A stretch of DNA of 54,953 bases from contig DGYI01000037.1 of the NCBI GenBank assembly GCA_002396645.1, forward strand, positions 1-54,953, read 5' to 3'. Origin of the DNA: Firmicutes bacterium UBA5010 (GTDB lineage: Bacteria > Bacillota > Clostridia > Tissierellales > Sedimentibacteraceae). The notes below the pieces were generated by a model. It was not told the origin of the DNA. It saw only the letters and a list, made by a program, of their open reading frames with translations, and made no database searches. Below are positions 1 through 8,220 of this stretch, in pieces. The position numbers and the translations under genes are program-made. Within the stretch, counting starts at the first letter, position 1. Each line of letters opens with the position of its first letter.

Positions 1-69
1 GAGACGGATTTCCGCGGTACCAAGCTATATAATGGTGGAGCTGATTTCAATGATTCCGATTTTGAATAA
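1..69 (+). CDS. C-terminal tail of an unidentified upstream gene (partial)
   Basis: The first 66 bases read open in frame 1 and end at TAA (67-69). The tail is acidic and ends in NDSDFE. I do not recognise the family. The start lies left of the window. The first 22 bases are also an exact reverse complement of the proS T-box core, so the coding reading could be incidental. Confidence 0.4.
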   Translation, partial: ETDFRGTKLYNGGADFNDSDFE

Positions 70-116
70 ATATATTATTTAATAATAAAAATTGCTTGAA
101 GTCGGTATAAAAATTA

Positions 117-145
117 TTGACAAAAATATTCACCTAATATACAAT
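117..145 (+). promoter_or_regulatory. Promoter of the proS T-box leader
   Basis: A perfect -35 TTGACA (117-122) is followed by a 17-base spacer and a -10 TACAAT (140-145). Transcription would start near 152, giving a leader of about 310 bases before proS. Confidence 0.8.
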
Positions 146-151
146 AGCAAC

Positions 152-379
152 ATATTAATAATTACGATGATAAGGACTATTAGATATATAAGGATTTTAG
201 AGAGAAAGCACTTGGTGAAAAGCTTTTATCCCAATGTATATTGAACCTGCCTTGGAGTATTTGGGAGAAAACCCAAACGGCACAAACCGTTATTTGTTTG
301 AGGGACTGTATTCATATACAGTAATCAGAGTGGTACCGCGGAAATCCGTCTCTATATTGTGGAGGCGGTTTATTTTTTT
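152..379 (+). ncRNA. T-box leader (proline-specific) with intrinsic terminator
   Basis: The leader has the AGAGAG-type stem I start near 199-205, a specifier region GAA-CCT (CCT at 246-248, a proline codon), and the T-box core TGGTACCGCGG at 331-341. A terminator follows: CCGTCTC (346-352) pairs with GAGGCGG (362-368), then a T-run (369-379). Uncharged tRNA-Pro should stabilise the antiterminator and allow transcription of proS. The specifier matches the downstream gene, which makes the call firm. Confidence 0.9.
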
Positions 380-463
380 GCTTGTGATAACGCACTTATT
401 TCATGCAAAACTGAATATAATAAATCTAATATAATGATAACAAGGAAAGGAATGTGAGCTAAA

Positions 464-1906
464 ATGGCTAAGGAAAAAGAATTCGTAAAAGAAATAACTC
501 CTATGGAAGAGGACTTCAGCAGATGGTATACAGATGTAATAATGAAAAATGAACTTGTTGATTATTCTCCTGTTAAAGGATTCATGGTTATAAGACCGTA
601 CGGATACGCATTATGGGAGAAAATCCAAGAGTTCGCTGACAGAAGATTTAAGGAAACAGGACATAAAAATTGTTATTTTCCTCTTTTAATACCTGAGAGT
701 TTATTAAACAAAGAAAAAGAGCATGTGGAGGGTTTTGCCCCTGAGGTTGCATGGGTTACACACGGAGGAAGCACAGAGCTCGGAGAAAGACTTTGTGTAA
801 GACCTACATCCGAAACTATAATTTGCAATATGTACAGCAAATGGTTAAATTCATACAGAGATTTACCTTATCTGTACAATCAGTGGTGCAGCGTTGTAAG
901 ATGGGAAAAATCAACACGCCCGTTTTTGAGAACATCCGAGTTTTTATGGCAGGAAGGACACACTTTGCATGAAACAGAAGAAGAAGCGCAGAATGAAACA
1001 CTGCAAATGCTTGGTATATATAAAGAAGTAGCAGAAGAATTACTTGCTATGCCGGTTGTAATCGGACAAAAAAGTGACAAAGAAAAATTTGCCGGAGCTC
1101 ATGCTACTTATACAATGGAAGCACTGATGCACGACGGTCAAGCACTTCAGGCTGGAACTTCTCACAACCTGGGACAGCATTTTACAAAAGCATTTGATAT
1201 AACATATCTGGGAAGAACAGGAAAACAAGAGTATCCGTATCATACTTCATGGGGTATTTCTACAAGATTAATAGGCGGACTTATCATGGTACACGGTGAT
1301 AACAGAGGGCTTGTGCTTCCTCCGAGAGTAGCGCCTACACAGGTTGTCATAATTCCTATCGCTCAGAAAAAAGAAGGAGTGCTGGAAAAAGCTAATGCCT
1401 TATATGATGAACTCAAATCAAGAGGCATAAGAGTTGAATTAGATGATGATGCAACTAATTCACCGGGCTGGAAATTTAACCAATACGAAATGAAGGGCTA
1501 TCCTATAAGACTTGAAATAGGACCTAAAGATATAGAAAATAACCAAGCTGTTACAGTAAGAAGAGATAAACTTGAAAAGGAAATTGTATCCCTTGACAAT
1601 ATAGCAGAAACAATAGAAACTATGCTTGAAATTATGCAGAAAGATATGCTGGAAAAAGCAAGACAGCACAGAGAAGCACACACATATATCATGGAAAGCT
1701 ATGAAGAGTACAAAAAAAGCATAACTGACAAACCGGGCTTTGCAAAGGCTATGTGGTGCGGATGCCCTGAATGTGAAGCAAAACTTAAAGAAGAAACCGG
1801 AGCAACAATAAGATGTATACCGTTTGAACAAGAAAATCTTTCAGATAAGTGCCATTTCTGCGATAAAGAAGCAAAACACATGGTATATATAGCAAGAGCT
1901 TATTAA
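464..1906 (+). CDS. proS: Prolyl-tRNA synthetase, archaeal/eukaryal (type 3) form
   Basis: Class II cytoplasmic aminoacyl-tRNA synthetase that charges tRNA-Pro with proline. At 480 residues it is the short form without the bacterial editing insertion. Visible parts are the N-terminal catalytic core with RPTSETI (about residue 112), the motif 3 region GLVLPPRVAP (about 282) followed by the anticodon-binding domain, and a C-terminal zinc-type domain with CGCPEC and CHFC (about 430-470), ending in Tyr as in this subfamily. The ATG has AAGGAAAGG about 10 bases upstream. A T-box with a proline specifier precedes it, so expression should follow tRNA-Pro charging. Confidence 0.97.
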   Translation: MAKEKEFVKEITPMEEDFSRWYTDVIMKNELVDYSPVKGFMVIRPYGYALWEKIQEFADRRFKETGHKNCYFPLLIPESLLNKEKEHVEGFAPEVAWVTHGGSTELGERLCVRPTSETIICNMYSKWLNSYRDLPYLYNQWCSVVRWEKSTRPFLRTSEFLWQEGHTLHETEEEAQNETLQMLGIYKEVAEELLAMPVVIGQKSDKEKFAGAHATYTMEALMHDGQALQAGTSHNLGQHFTKAFDITYLGRTGKQEYPYHTSWGISTRLIGGLIMVHGDNRGLVLPPRVAPTQVVIIPIAQKKEGVLEKANALYDELKSRGIRVELDDDATNSPGWKFNQYEMKGYPIRLEIGPKDIENNQAVTVRRDKLEKEIVSLDNIAETIETMLEIMQKDMLEKARQHREAHTYIMESYEEYKKSITDKPGFAKAMWCGCPECEAKLKEETGATIRCIPFEQENLSDKCHFCDKEAKHMVYIARAY

Positions 1907-1940
1907 AATTAAAAAAAATAGCAAGATTTGTCTTTTTTTG

Positions 1941-1969
1941 TTTACTTCTGATGTTAAATTTTATATAAT
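1941..1969 (+). promoter_or_regulatory. Promoter for the DUF4190 protein
   Basis: TTTACT (1941-1946), 17-base spacer, perfect TATAAT (1964-1969). It lies in the gap after proS, 38 bases before the ATG at 2008. Confidence 0.6.
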
Positions 1970-2007
1970 ATCAATAGGGAAAATAAAAAAATAACTTGGA
2001 GGATGAA

Positions 2008-2277
2008 ATGGAAAATAAATCAAACGGAAAAGCTATTGCTTCCTTGGTGCTTGGTATTGTATCACTGGTTTGTATATTCTTCGGATACGGTGCTTTGCTG
2101 GGAATAGTTCTTGGTATTATAGGTATTGTTTTGGGAGTTTCAGCAAAGAAAGAGCAACCATCAGGTATGGCGACAGCAGGCTTAGTATTATCAATCATTT
2201 CTGTTGCGCTTTGTGCATTAGCTTTCATAGCTTGCGTTGCATGTGCGGGACTAATAGCATCGTCGTTTCCATATTAA
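2008..2277 (+). CDS. Small DUF4190-type membrane protein
   Basis: An 89-residue protein with a short polar N-terminus and two long hydrophobic segments rich in Gly, Ile, Leu and Val, separated by a KKEQPSG turn. This is the usual DUF4190 arrangement (a glycine-rich two-helix membrane protein of unknown role). The start was chosen at ATG 2008 because GGAGG (1998-2002) sits 5 bases upstream; an in-frame TTG at 1996 overlaps that Shine-Dalgarno sequence. It has its own promoter and is followed by a terminator, so it is a single-gene unit. Cellular function unknown. Confidence 0.75.
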   Translation: MENKSNGKAIASLVLGIVSLVCIFFGYGALLGIVLGIIGIVLGVSAKKEQPSGMATAGLVLSIISVALCALAFIACVACAGLIASSFPY

Positions 2278-2300
2278 TCCATATGGAATTATAACAATGA

Positions 2301-2332
2301 AAATAAGCAAACAGCAATGTTTGCTTATTTTT
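2301..2332 (+). terminator. Intrinsic terminator
   Basis: A perfect 12-bp stem: 2301-2312 pairs with 2319-2330, with a 6-base loop, and a T-rich tail on the + strand. It ends the DUF4190 unit; lgt begins only 18 bases further on. Confidence 0.8.
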
Positions 2333-2349
2333 AATATTTTGGAGGAATA

Positions 2350-3126
2350 ATGAAGCCATTTATACATTTATTCGGATTTACAATCGCTACCTACGGATTA
2401 TTAATTTTAACAGGATTTATTATAGGAATAGTAATAGCTTTATTTCGTGCGGATAAACACAATCAAAAAAAAGAAGATGTGTTCTACGCATCCTTATTTG
2501 CGGTTATAGGACTGATAATAGGTGCAAAGCTGGTATATTTACTTATAAACATTCCGTATATAATAAATAATTTTCAGGCAATGATTAAAAATCCACAATA
2601 TATAATTGCTATGCTGCAAGGAGGATTTGTCTTTTACGGAGGACTTGCAGGTGCAATAATTTTAATGTATGTTTACACAAAAAAATATAAGATAGATTTT
2701 ATAGATTTAGTTGAAACTTTAACCCCTTCCTTTCCTCTAATCCACGCATTCGGAAGATTGGGATGTTTTCTTGCAGGCTGCTGCTATGGTATTCCGTTTA
2801 AAGCTCCTATCGGAATGAGATTTAGCCAGTCACCTGTTGCACCGAATAATATTGAACTATTTCCGGTACAGCTATTAGAGTCATTTCTAAACATTCTGAT
2901 ATTTGTTTTTCTTATCGTATATGCAAGGAAAAAACGAGATAAAGGAAATTTGATCAGAATATATTTGATTTTTTACTCAATTGTGAGATTTTTCTTAGAA
3001 TACTTAAGATACGATACAGAGCGGGGCTTCTGGATGGGGGTTTCCACATCGCAATGGTTTAGCATTGCAATTATAATAGCGGTTATTGCAGAGTACATAT
3101 ACAGAAAAAGGCTGAAAGAACAATAG
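2350..3126 (+). CDS. lgt: Prolipoprotein diacylglyceryl transferase
   Basis: Transfers diacylglycerol from phosphatidylglycerol to the lipobox cysteine of prolipoproteins, the first step of lipoprotein maturation in the cytoplasmic membrane. At 258 residues it has normal length, with about seven hydrophobic segments. The Lgt signature is seen as HAFGRLGCFLAGCCYG (about residues 131-146), containing the conserved HxxGR. The ATG follows TTGGAGGAATA. It starts right after a terminator, and no separate promoter was identified, so its expression may depend on readthrough or a weak promoter inside 2281-2340. Confidence 0.95.
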   Translation: MKPFIHLFGFTIATYGLLILTGFIIGIVIALFRADKHNQKKEDVFYASLFAVIGLIIGAKLVYLLINIPYIINNFQAMIKNPQYIIAMLQGGFVFYGGLAGAIILMYVYTKKYKIDFIDLVETLTPSFPLIHAFGRLGCFLAGCCYGIPFKAPIGMRFSQSPVAPNNIELFPVQLLESFLNILIFVFLIVYARKKRDKGNLIRIYLIFYSIVRFFLEYLRYDTERGFWMGVSTSQWFSIAIIIAVIAEYIYRKRLKEQ

Positions 3127-3172
3127 TTCATAATTTTTTAGAATCAAAATATTAAAAAGATAAAAAAACATA

Positions 3173-3201
3173 TTGACATATTTAATCAATATAATTATAC
3201 T
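3173..3201 (+). promoter_or_regulatory. Promoter of the SAM riboswitch leader
   Basis: Perfect TTGACA (3173-3178), 17-base spacer, TATACT (3196-3201). The predicted start near 3208 is about 16 bases before the aptamer. Confidence 0.8.
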
Positions 3202-3223
3202 AATAAACAATTGAATATTTAAA

Positions 3224-3382
3224 CTTCTTATCCAGAGAGACTGAGGGACTGGCCCGATGACGTCTCGGCAACCTACAAAGCAAAAATTTGCAAGGTGCCA
3301 ATTCCAGCAAAGCAATAGTTTTGAGAGATGAGGAGGCGCGGTCTTAGAACTTAAAGCCTTCTCAATTAGAGGAGGCTTTTTT
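3224..3382 (+). ncRNA. SAM-I riboswitch (S-box) with terminator
   Basis: The S-box core is plain: AGAGAGACTGAGGGACTGGC, then CCGATGACGTCTCGGCAACC and an AGGTGCCAATTCC block. P1 forms between 3224-3232 and 3327-3335 (9 pairs). The terminator stem pairs 3356-3363 with 3369-3376, followed by six T. The 3' arm of that stem carries the GGAGG (3371-3375) used by the next gene, so SAM binding could block both elongation and translation start. Confidence 0.95.
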
Positions 3383-3383
3383 A

Positions 3384-4373
3384 ATGGAAATTTATGTTCA
3401 AAAATTCGGCGGAACATCTGTGGCAACAGAAAATGCGAGAGAGTGTGTTTATAAAAAAATCATTGATGCTAAAAAAAAGTATACTAATTTAGTTGTTATA
3501 GTATCAGCTATGGGACGAGAAGGAGAACCCTATGCAACAGATACGCTTCTTAATATACTTAAAAGCAAAAATGAAAATGTGTCAAAAAGAGAGCTTGATG
3601 CAATATATTCCTGCGGAGAAATAATTTCTGCATCTCTGACAGCCTCAAGCTTAAGTGCAAGGGGGTATCAAGCCATAAGTCTCACAGGACAGCAGGCGGG
3701 TATTATAACTGATAACAATCATTTTGATGCCGAGGTTTTATCAGTTAATACGGATAATATCATTAAATATTTAGAAAAGGGCTGGATACCTATAATTGCA
3801 GGCTCACAAGGTGCAACGGGCGATGGGGAGATAACAACGCTTGGCAGAGGCGGAAGTGATATATCGGCAGTTGTTATAGGAAATGCTTTAAATGCTGAAA
3901 GAATTGATATTTATACTGATGTTGAAGGAGTGATGACAGCCGACCCTAATCTTATAGAAGGTGCCAGACTTTTAGAAAGCATTGACTATAAAACCTGTAT
4001 GCTTTTATCGGACAGAGGAGCAAAGGTTATTCACCCGAGAGCTGTAAAAATTGCGCAGAAAAATAAAAATACCAAGCTGTTCATCAAATCAACCTTCAGT
4101 TCTTGTGAAGGAACCTGCATACGGGATTGTGATAAGAATATACCGGGAATACAGTCAATAACAATGCAAAAATATAAATTTATGTCACAAATAAGCCTTG
4201 TAGGCAATAATATAGATAGAGCGTTATTAAATAAGGTAAGAAGCATAATTTCATGCAGTAGAATAAATTACAAAAGTGTTGAAATATCTGAAAACCATAT
4301 AGGTTTTTGTGTAAATGAGTCTAAGGGACTCGAAACTGTGCAAATATTGCATAGAAATTTATTTAGTGCTTAA
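3384..4373 (+). CDS. Aspartokinase with a shortened regulatory region
   Basis: Phosphorylates aspartate to aspartyl phosphate, the first step toward lysine, threonine and methionine. The kinase domain shows KFGGTS near the N-terminus, the SQGATGDGEITTLGRGGSD substrate/ATP region (about residues 142-160) and TADPN. At 329 residues it is much shorter than the usual 400-450. Only one ACT-like segment remains (about 262-327), where related enzymes carry two. Allosteric control by end products may therefore be reduced. The ATG is 8 bases after GGAGG of the riboswitch terminator. It forms an operon with asd, so SAM supply would control flux into the pathway. Symbol left open (lysC or dapG type). 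Confidence 0.9.
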   Translation: MEIYVQKFGGTSVATENARECVYKKIIDAKKKYTNLVVIVSAMGREGEPYATDTLLNILKSKNENVSKRELDAIYSCGEIISASLTASSLSARGYQAISLTGQQAGIITDNNHFDAEVLSVNTDNIIKYLEKGWIPIIAGSQGATGDGEITTLGRGGSDISAVVIGNALNAERIDIYTDVEGVMTADPNLIEGARLLESIDYKTCMLLSDRGAKVIHPRAVKIAQKNKNTKLFIKSTFSSCEGTCIRDCDKNIPGIQSITMQKYKFMSQISLVGNNIDRALLNKVRSIISCSRINYKSVEISENHIGFCVNESKGLETVQILHRNLFSA

Positions 4374-4386
4374 AGGAGCGGTGATT

Positions 4387-5397
4387 ATGAAAAAATATAA
4401 TGTAGCAATACTGGGCGCAACCGGAGCAGTGGGAAGAGAGATAATAAAAATACTGCAGGAAAGAAAGTTTCCGATAAATGAACTCAGATTATTGGCAAGT
4501 TCAAAAAGCATCGGTGAAAAGATACAATTTAATAATGAAACTTTATTTGTACAGGAAGCTAATGAAAACTCATTTGATAACATAGATATAGTTTTATCAG
4601 CCGTAAGCAACAGTATCAGTAAAAAACTTTTGCCCTTTGCAGTAAAGGCAGGGGCTGTCGCAGTTGATAACAGCAGTGCTTACAGACTTGATGATGATGT
4701 TCCTTTGGTGGTTCCGGAGATAAACTCAGAGGATGTAAAAAATCATAAGGGAATTATAGCAAATCCTAATTGTTCAACAATTATAGGACTTGTGGCTGTG
4801 AATGAGCTTAATAAATATTCCAGGATTAAGAGAATGATTGTATCAACATATCAAGCTGTTTCGGGTGCAGGCAGTGAAGGAATATCAGAGCTTGAAGCTC
4901 AGGTAAAAGATATAGTGAATGATGAGGAAGTAAAAATAAACACATTTCCGTATCAAATTGCATATAATTTGATTCCTCAAATCGGAGACTTTGATGAAAA
5001 CGGATATTCACAGGAGGAAATGAAGCTGCAGAATGAGGGAAGAAAAATACTTCATAATAAGGACTTAAAAATTAATTGTACCTGTGTAAGAGTTCCCGTT
5101 TACAGAAGCCATTCCGAATCAATAACTATTGAAACAGAAGAGGAAATAAGCCCTGAAAAGGCAAGAGAAGTTCTTAAAAAAGCAAAAGGAGTTAAATTGA
5201 TTGATGACCCTCAAAACAAGCATTATCCTATGCCTCTTTTTGCTTCAGATCAAGACCTGATTTTTGTAGGGAGAATAAGAAAAGATATAAGCTGTGAAAA
5301 TTCACTGTCATTATGGTGCAGCGGAGATCAAATAAGAAAAGGAGCAGCAACCAACGCAGTTCAAATAGCGGAGCTCTTAATTTTCGAAAATAAATAG
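4387..5397 (+). CDS. asd: Aspartate-semialdehyde dehydrogenase
   Basis: Reduces aspartyl phosphate to aspartate semialdehyde with NADPH, the next step after aspartokinase. Visible: the Rossmann motif GATGAVG near residue 9, and the NPNCST motif (about 126-131) with the catalytic cysteine. The 336-residue length is normal. I chose ATG 4387 (MKKYNVAILGATG) because AAAGGAG lies 8 bases upstream; the longer in-frame extension overlaps the aspartokinase end. It is 13 bases after lysC and shares its SAM-I riboswitch. A strong terminator follows. Confidence 0.96.
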   Translation: MKKYNVAILGATGAVGREIIKILQERKFPINELRLLASSKSIGEKIQFNNETLFVQEANENSFDNIDIVLSAVSNSISKKLLPFAVKAGAVAVDNSSAYRLDDDVPLVVPEINSEDVKNHKGIIANPNCSTIIGLVAVNELNKYSRIKRMIVSTYQAVSGAGSEGISELEAQVKDIVNDEEVKINTFPYQIAYNLIPQIGDFDENGYSQEEMKLQNEGRKILHNKDLKINCTCVRVPVYRSHSESITIETEEEISPEKAREVLKKAKGVKLIDDPQNKHYPMPLFASDQDLIFVGRIRKDISCENSLSLWCSGDQIRKGAATNAVQIAELLIFENK

Positions 5398-5407
5398 ATA
5401 TGCCACA

Positions 5408-5456
5408 TTTTTAAAAGTAAAAATACTATATAGCTAAGTATTTTTACTTTTAAAAA
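5408..5456. terminator. Long bidirectional-type terminator hairpin
   Basis: A perfect 20-bp stem (5408-5427 with 5437-5456) and a 9-base loop. Both arms start or end in T/A runs, so it could act in both directions. It closes the lysC-asd operon. Confidence 0.8.
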
Positions 5457-5490
5457 GAAAACTAAAATTCGACTTATTTATACAAAAAAC

Positions 5491-5519
5491 TTGCAAATAT
5501 TGGTTAAAAAGTATAGAAT
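5491..5519 (+). promoter_or_regulatory. Promoter of the cheY-like operon
   Basis: TTGCAA (5491-5496), 17-base spacer, TAGAAT (5514-5519). Its presence shows that the in-frame TTG at 5491 is promoter rather than start codon. Confidence 0.55.
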
Positions 5520-5571
5520 AATTACTAGAAAAGTATTTTGTAATAATATTAAAGAACGGTTGGTGCAAAAG

Positions 5572-5952
5572 ATGCTTGTTAGTAATTTAAAAGTACTTGT
5601 TAGTGATGATTCTATATTGGTCAGAAAACAATTCACTGATATTCTGACATCAATAGGATGTACAAACATTTTTTATGCTTCTAACGGAAAAGAGGCAGTT
5701 AATATGTACAAAGAACATATGCCGGATATAGCCTTTATGGATATTATTATGCCTGAAAAAACAGGTGTCGAAGCATTAAAAGAAATAACTGATTTTAATT
5801 CTGAAGCAAAGGTTATCATCGCCTCATCAGCGGTTACGCAAAAATATTTAAAATCAGCAATAGAAGCAGGGGTTTATGATTTTATTCAAAAACCGATTTG
5901 TGCAGATGATGTTAAAAAAGTCATAAATAAACTGATAAAGGACGGTAAGTAG
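5572..5952 (+). CDS. Single-domain response regulator (CheY-like)
   Basis: A 126-residue receiver domain without an output domain. Key residues from ATG 5572: acidic pair D12-D13, phospho-acceptor D57 in AFMDIIMP, S85/S86 in IIASSA, and K107 in QKP. Such proteins pass a phosphoryl signal by protein contact, as CheY does. The start follows the promoter at 5491-5519; the Shine-Dalgarno is weak and GTG 5563 or TTG 5560 remain possible. The next gene, 2 bases downstream, ends in a CheX/CheC-like domain, so the pair probably works as regulator and phosphatase or partner. No kinase gene is nearby. Confidence 0.9.
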   Translation: MLVSNLKVLVSDDSILVRKQFTDILTSIGCTNIFYASNGKEAVNMYKEHMPDIAFMDIIMPEKTGVEALKEITDFNSEAKVIIASSAVTQKYLKSAIEAGVYDFIQKPICADDVKKVINKLIKDGK

Positions 5953-5954
5953 CA

Positions 5955-6854
5955 ATGTTTACACAATTTTTCGGAAGCTATCTGTTAAACAAAGAATATA
6001 TTACAACGAATCAATTAGTCGAAGCACTGGAGATTCAAAAAAATGTTAAGCTAAAACTGGGTGTTCTAGCTATCAATGCAGGATACATGAATGCATACCA
6101 GGTTGACAAGGTTCACAAAATGCAGTCTAAAATAGACAAAAGATTCGGAACTATCGCTATGGAAATGGGATATCTGACAGAAGAACAGGTTTCAGAGCTT
6201 TTAAAATCCCAAAACATAGGGTATATTTTATTAGGGCAGGCACTTGTAGATAAGGGCTATATGACTAATAACCAGTTTGAAAGTGCCATAGAGGAATATA
6301 AAAAAGAACGCAAAATCAAAGAAATGGATTTTACGCTGCTTCAAAATGAAAAAATGCTGGAAATTATAGAAAATTTCTATGAATTTGAATCATTTGAGGA
6401 CGCCGCCTTATATACAGAATATGTTTCGTTGATGTTTAAAAATATGGTAAGATTCGTCGGAGACGATTTTATCCCTTTAAAATCAATTATATTCGAAGAA
6501 TTTGAATGCAGGAATTTCACTTATCAGACAATAGAAGGTGAATTTAACGTCTATACAGCCTTGGAATGCGATGATAATACATTGATAGAGTTTGCTTCAA
6601 GATTCAGTCAAGAGGAATACAAAGATATTGATGAATATGTCACAGCATCGGTCAGTGAATTTATGAATCTTAACAACGGTATATTTTGCGTGAATATGTC
6701 AAATACTGATAGAATGGAACTTGAATTAACACCTCAGTTTATTGATAAAAATAAAAAGCTCACAAAGGTAAGAAATGCTTTTTGTATTCCGATAAAATTT
6801 ACTTTCGGAACAGTTAACTTTTTAATTATAGGAAATATGCCAACAGTAATATAG
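5955..6854 (+). CDS. Protein with GspE-N-like repeats and a CheX-like domain
   Basis: A 299-residue soluble protein. The first 110 residues hold repeats of the type 'LGxLaixaGYmxxxQvxxv' (for example LGVLAINAGYMNAYQVDKV, then FGTIAMEMGYLTEEQVSELL, then LGQALVDKGYMTNNQFESAI), like the GspE/MshE N-terminal fold. The part from about residue 130 resembles CheX/CheC, with SVSEFMNLNNGIF in the position of the ExxN active-site helix. CheX proteins dephosphorylate CheY. It directly follows the receiver gene. Inferred role: effector or phosphatase for that receiver. The domain calls are by eye. Confidence 0.65.
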   Translation: MFTQFFGSYLLNKEYITTNQLVEALEIQKNVKLKLGVLAINAGYMNAYQVDKVHKMQSKIDKRFGTIAMEMGYLTEEQVSELLKSQNIGYILLGQALVDKGYMTNNQFESAIEEYKKERKIKEMDFTLLQNEKMLEIIENFYEFESFEDAALYTEYVSLMFKNMVRFVGDDFIPLKSIIFEEFECRNFTYQTIEGEFNVYTALECDDNTLIEFASRFSQEEYKDIDEYVTASVSEFMNLNNGIFCVNMSNTDRMELELTPQFIDKNKKLTKVRNAFCIPIKFTFGTVNFLIIGNMPTVI

Positions 6855-6886
6855 TTTGCAAAATTTAAGCATATTGGAGGACTTAA

Positions 6887-8056
6887 ATGATACTTATAAA
6901 AAATGGATACATAAAAACTATGTCAAAAGCCGGAGATATAGAAAAAGGGCAGATATTAATAGAAAAGGGCTTAATTAAGGAAATAGGAACAAACATTGAT
7001 ATACCAAAAGATGCACAAATAATTGATGCAGAGGGCTGTATAGTTTCACCGGGATTTATAGACGGACACTGCCATATAGGTATGTGGGAAGAAGGAATAG
7101 GCTTTGAAGGAGATGACGGAAATGAAGCAGTAGAGCCTGTAACTCCTCATTTGAGAGCTATAGATTCTATTAATCCGATGTGCGTAGCCTTTGAAGAAGC
7201 AATAGAGGGCGGTGTGACAACGGCTGTTACAGGACCGGGAAGTGCCAATGTCATAGGCGGAACATTCTTAGCTATGAAAACTCATGGCAAAAGAGTGGAT
7301 AAGATGATTATAAAGGATCCCGTGGCTATGAAAATTGCATTCGGTGAGAATCCTAAAAGGGTATATGACGATCAGCACAAATCTCCGACAACACGAATGG
7401 CAACAGCGGCAATATTAAGAGAAACTCTGTTTGAAGCAAAGCAGTATTTGGAGAATATTGAGCTTTCAAAAGAAGATGCTGATAAAAAACCGGATTATGA
7501 TATGAGAATGGAAGCATTACTTCCTGTATTAAGAAAAGAAATACCGCTCAAAGCTCATGCTCATAGAGCGGATGATATATTTACAGCTCTTAGAATTGCG
7601 AAGGAGTTTGATGTTGATATTACTTTAGAGCACTGTACAGAAGGACATCTGATAGCAGATGAACTGGCTGAAGAAGGCAAGCCTGCATTTGTGGGACCTA
7701 CTCTGAGCAATAAATCAAAATATGAATTGAGAAATTTAAGCTTTACAACACCTAAGATTTTATGCGAAAAGGGCTTAAAGATAGGGATAATAACAGATTC
7801 ACCGGTTATACCTCTTCAATACCTGAGCATATGCGCAGGACTTGCGATTAAATCCGGTTTGGACGAACAGGAAGCCTGGAAAGCAATAACCATAAATCCT
7901 GCCGAAATAGTTGGTATATCCGACAGAGTAGGCAGTCTGGAAATCGGAAAAGATGCTGATATAGTAATCTTTAAAGGCAATCCGCTTCTTGATATAAACT
8001 ATAAAACAATGTATACAATAATAAACGGACAAATAGTGTATTCGCTTGAAAAATAA
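6887..8056 (+). CDS. Amidohydrolase family metal-dependent hydrolase
   Basis: 389 residues, of the imidazolonepropionase-like amidohydrolase type. The N-terminal composite beta domain leads to GFIDGHCHIG with the metal ligands H61 and H63. Later conserved pieces are the KAHAHRADD and ITLEHCTEGH histidines, ITDSPVIP (catalytic Asp) and the C-terminal GSLEIGKDADIVIFKGNPL typical of the family. Substrate cannot be named. TTGGAGGACTTAA precedes the ATG, and an intrinsic terminator follows directly, so it is probably transcribed with the two genes before it or alone. Confidence 0.9.
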   Translation: MILIKNGYIKTMSKAGDIEKGQILIEKGLIKEIGTNIDIPKDAQIIDAEGCIVSPGFIDGHCHIGMWEEGIGFEGDDGNEAVEPVTPHLRAIDSINPMCVAFEEAIEGGVTTAVTGPGSANVIGGTFLAMKTHGKRVDKMIIKDPVAMKIAFGENPKRVYDDQHKSPTTRMATAAILRETLFEAKQYLENIELSKEDADKKPDYDMRMEALLPVLRKEIPLKAHAHRADDIFTALRIAKEFDVDITLEHCTEGHLIADELAEEGKPAFVGPTLSNKSKYELRNLSFTTPKILCEKGLKIGIITDSPVIPLQYLSICAGLAIKSGLDEQEAWKAITINPAEIVGISDRVGSLEIGKDADIVIFKGNPLLDINYKTMYTIINGQIVYSLEK

Positions 8057-8060
8057 TTTG

Positions 8061-8093
8061 ACGCACTAACAAATAATTGTTAGTGCGTTTTTT
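8061..8093 (+). terminator. Intrinsic terminator
   Basis: A 12-bp perfect stem (8061-8072 with 8077-8088), 4-base loop, six T. Ends the amidohydrolase unit. Confidence 0.9.
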
Positions 8094-8158
8094 AGATAAT
8101 AAAAATGGCTCAGCTCGCCGATACTATGGCATAAGGCTGACTGCATCTTATTATTGTG

Positions 8159-8187
8159 TTGACAAAACATAATAAAAAAAATATAAT
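8159..8187 (+). promoter_or_regulatory. Consensus promoter before the small ORF and ptsI
   Basis: Exact TTGACA (8159-8164), 17-base spacer, exact TATAAT (8182-8187). This is one of the best promoters in the window and is probably strongly active. Confidence 0.85.
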
Positions 8188-8220
8188 TACAGCTATAGTA
8201 TTTATATTATGGAGGAAATC

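Larger units (their letters stand above)
1..352. repeat. 22-bp perfect inverted repeat: 1-22 versus 331-352
   Basis: Bases 1-22 are the exact reverse complement of 331-352. The right arm covers the T-box sequence TGGTACCGCGG and the 5' arm of its terminator stem. The match stops at base 23. The outer end is cut by the window edge, so the repeat may be longer. No T-box stem I is visible on the - strand behind the left arm. Confidence 0.85.

Noticed and set aside
1..230. A second T-box on the - strand ending at bases 22-1
   Set aside because: The core sequence is present but no stem I, specifier or AGAGAG element is found on the - strand behind it; the region is the proS promoter and leader.
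3004..3426. 140-residue - strand ORF over the SAM riboswitch
   Set aside because: It runs through the riboswitch, its promoter and the lgt 3' end; no ribosome site.
5491..5571. Longer start (TTG 5491) for the CheY-like gene
   Set aside because: The TTG is the -35 box of a promoter with a TAGAAT -10 and the added residues do not resemble a receiver domain.
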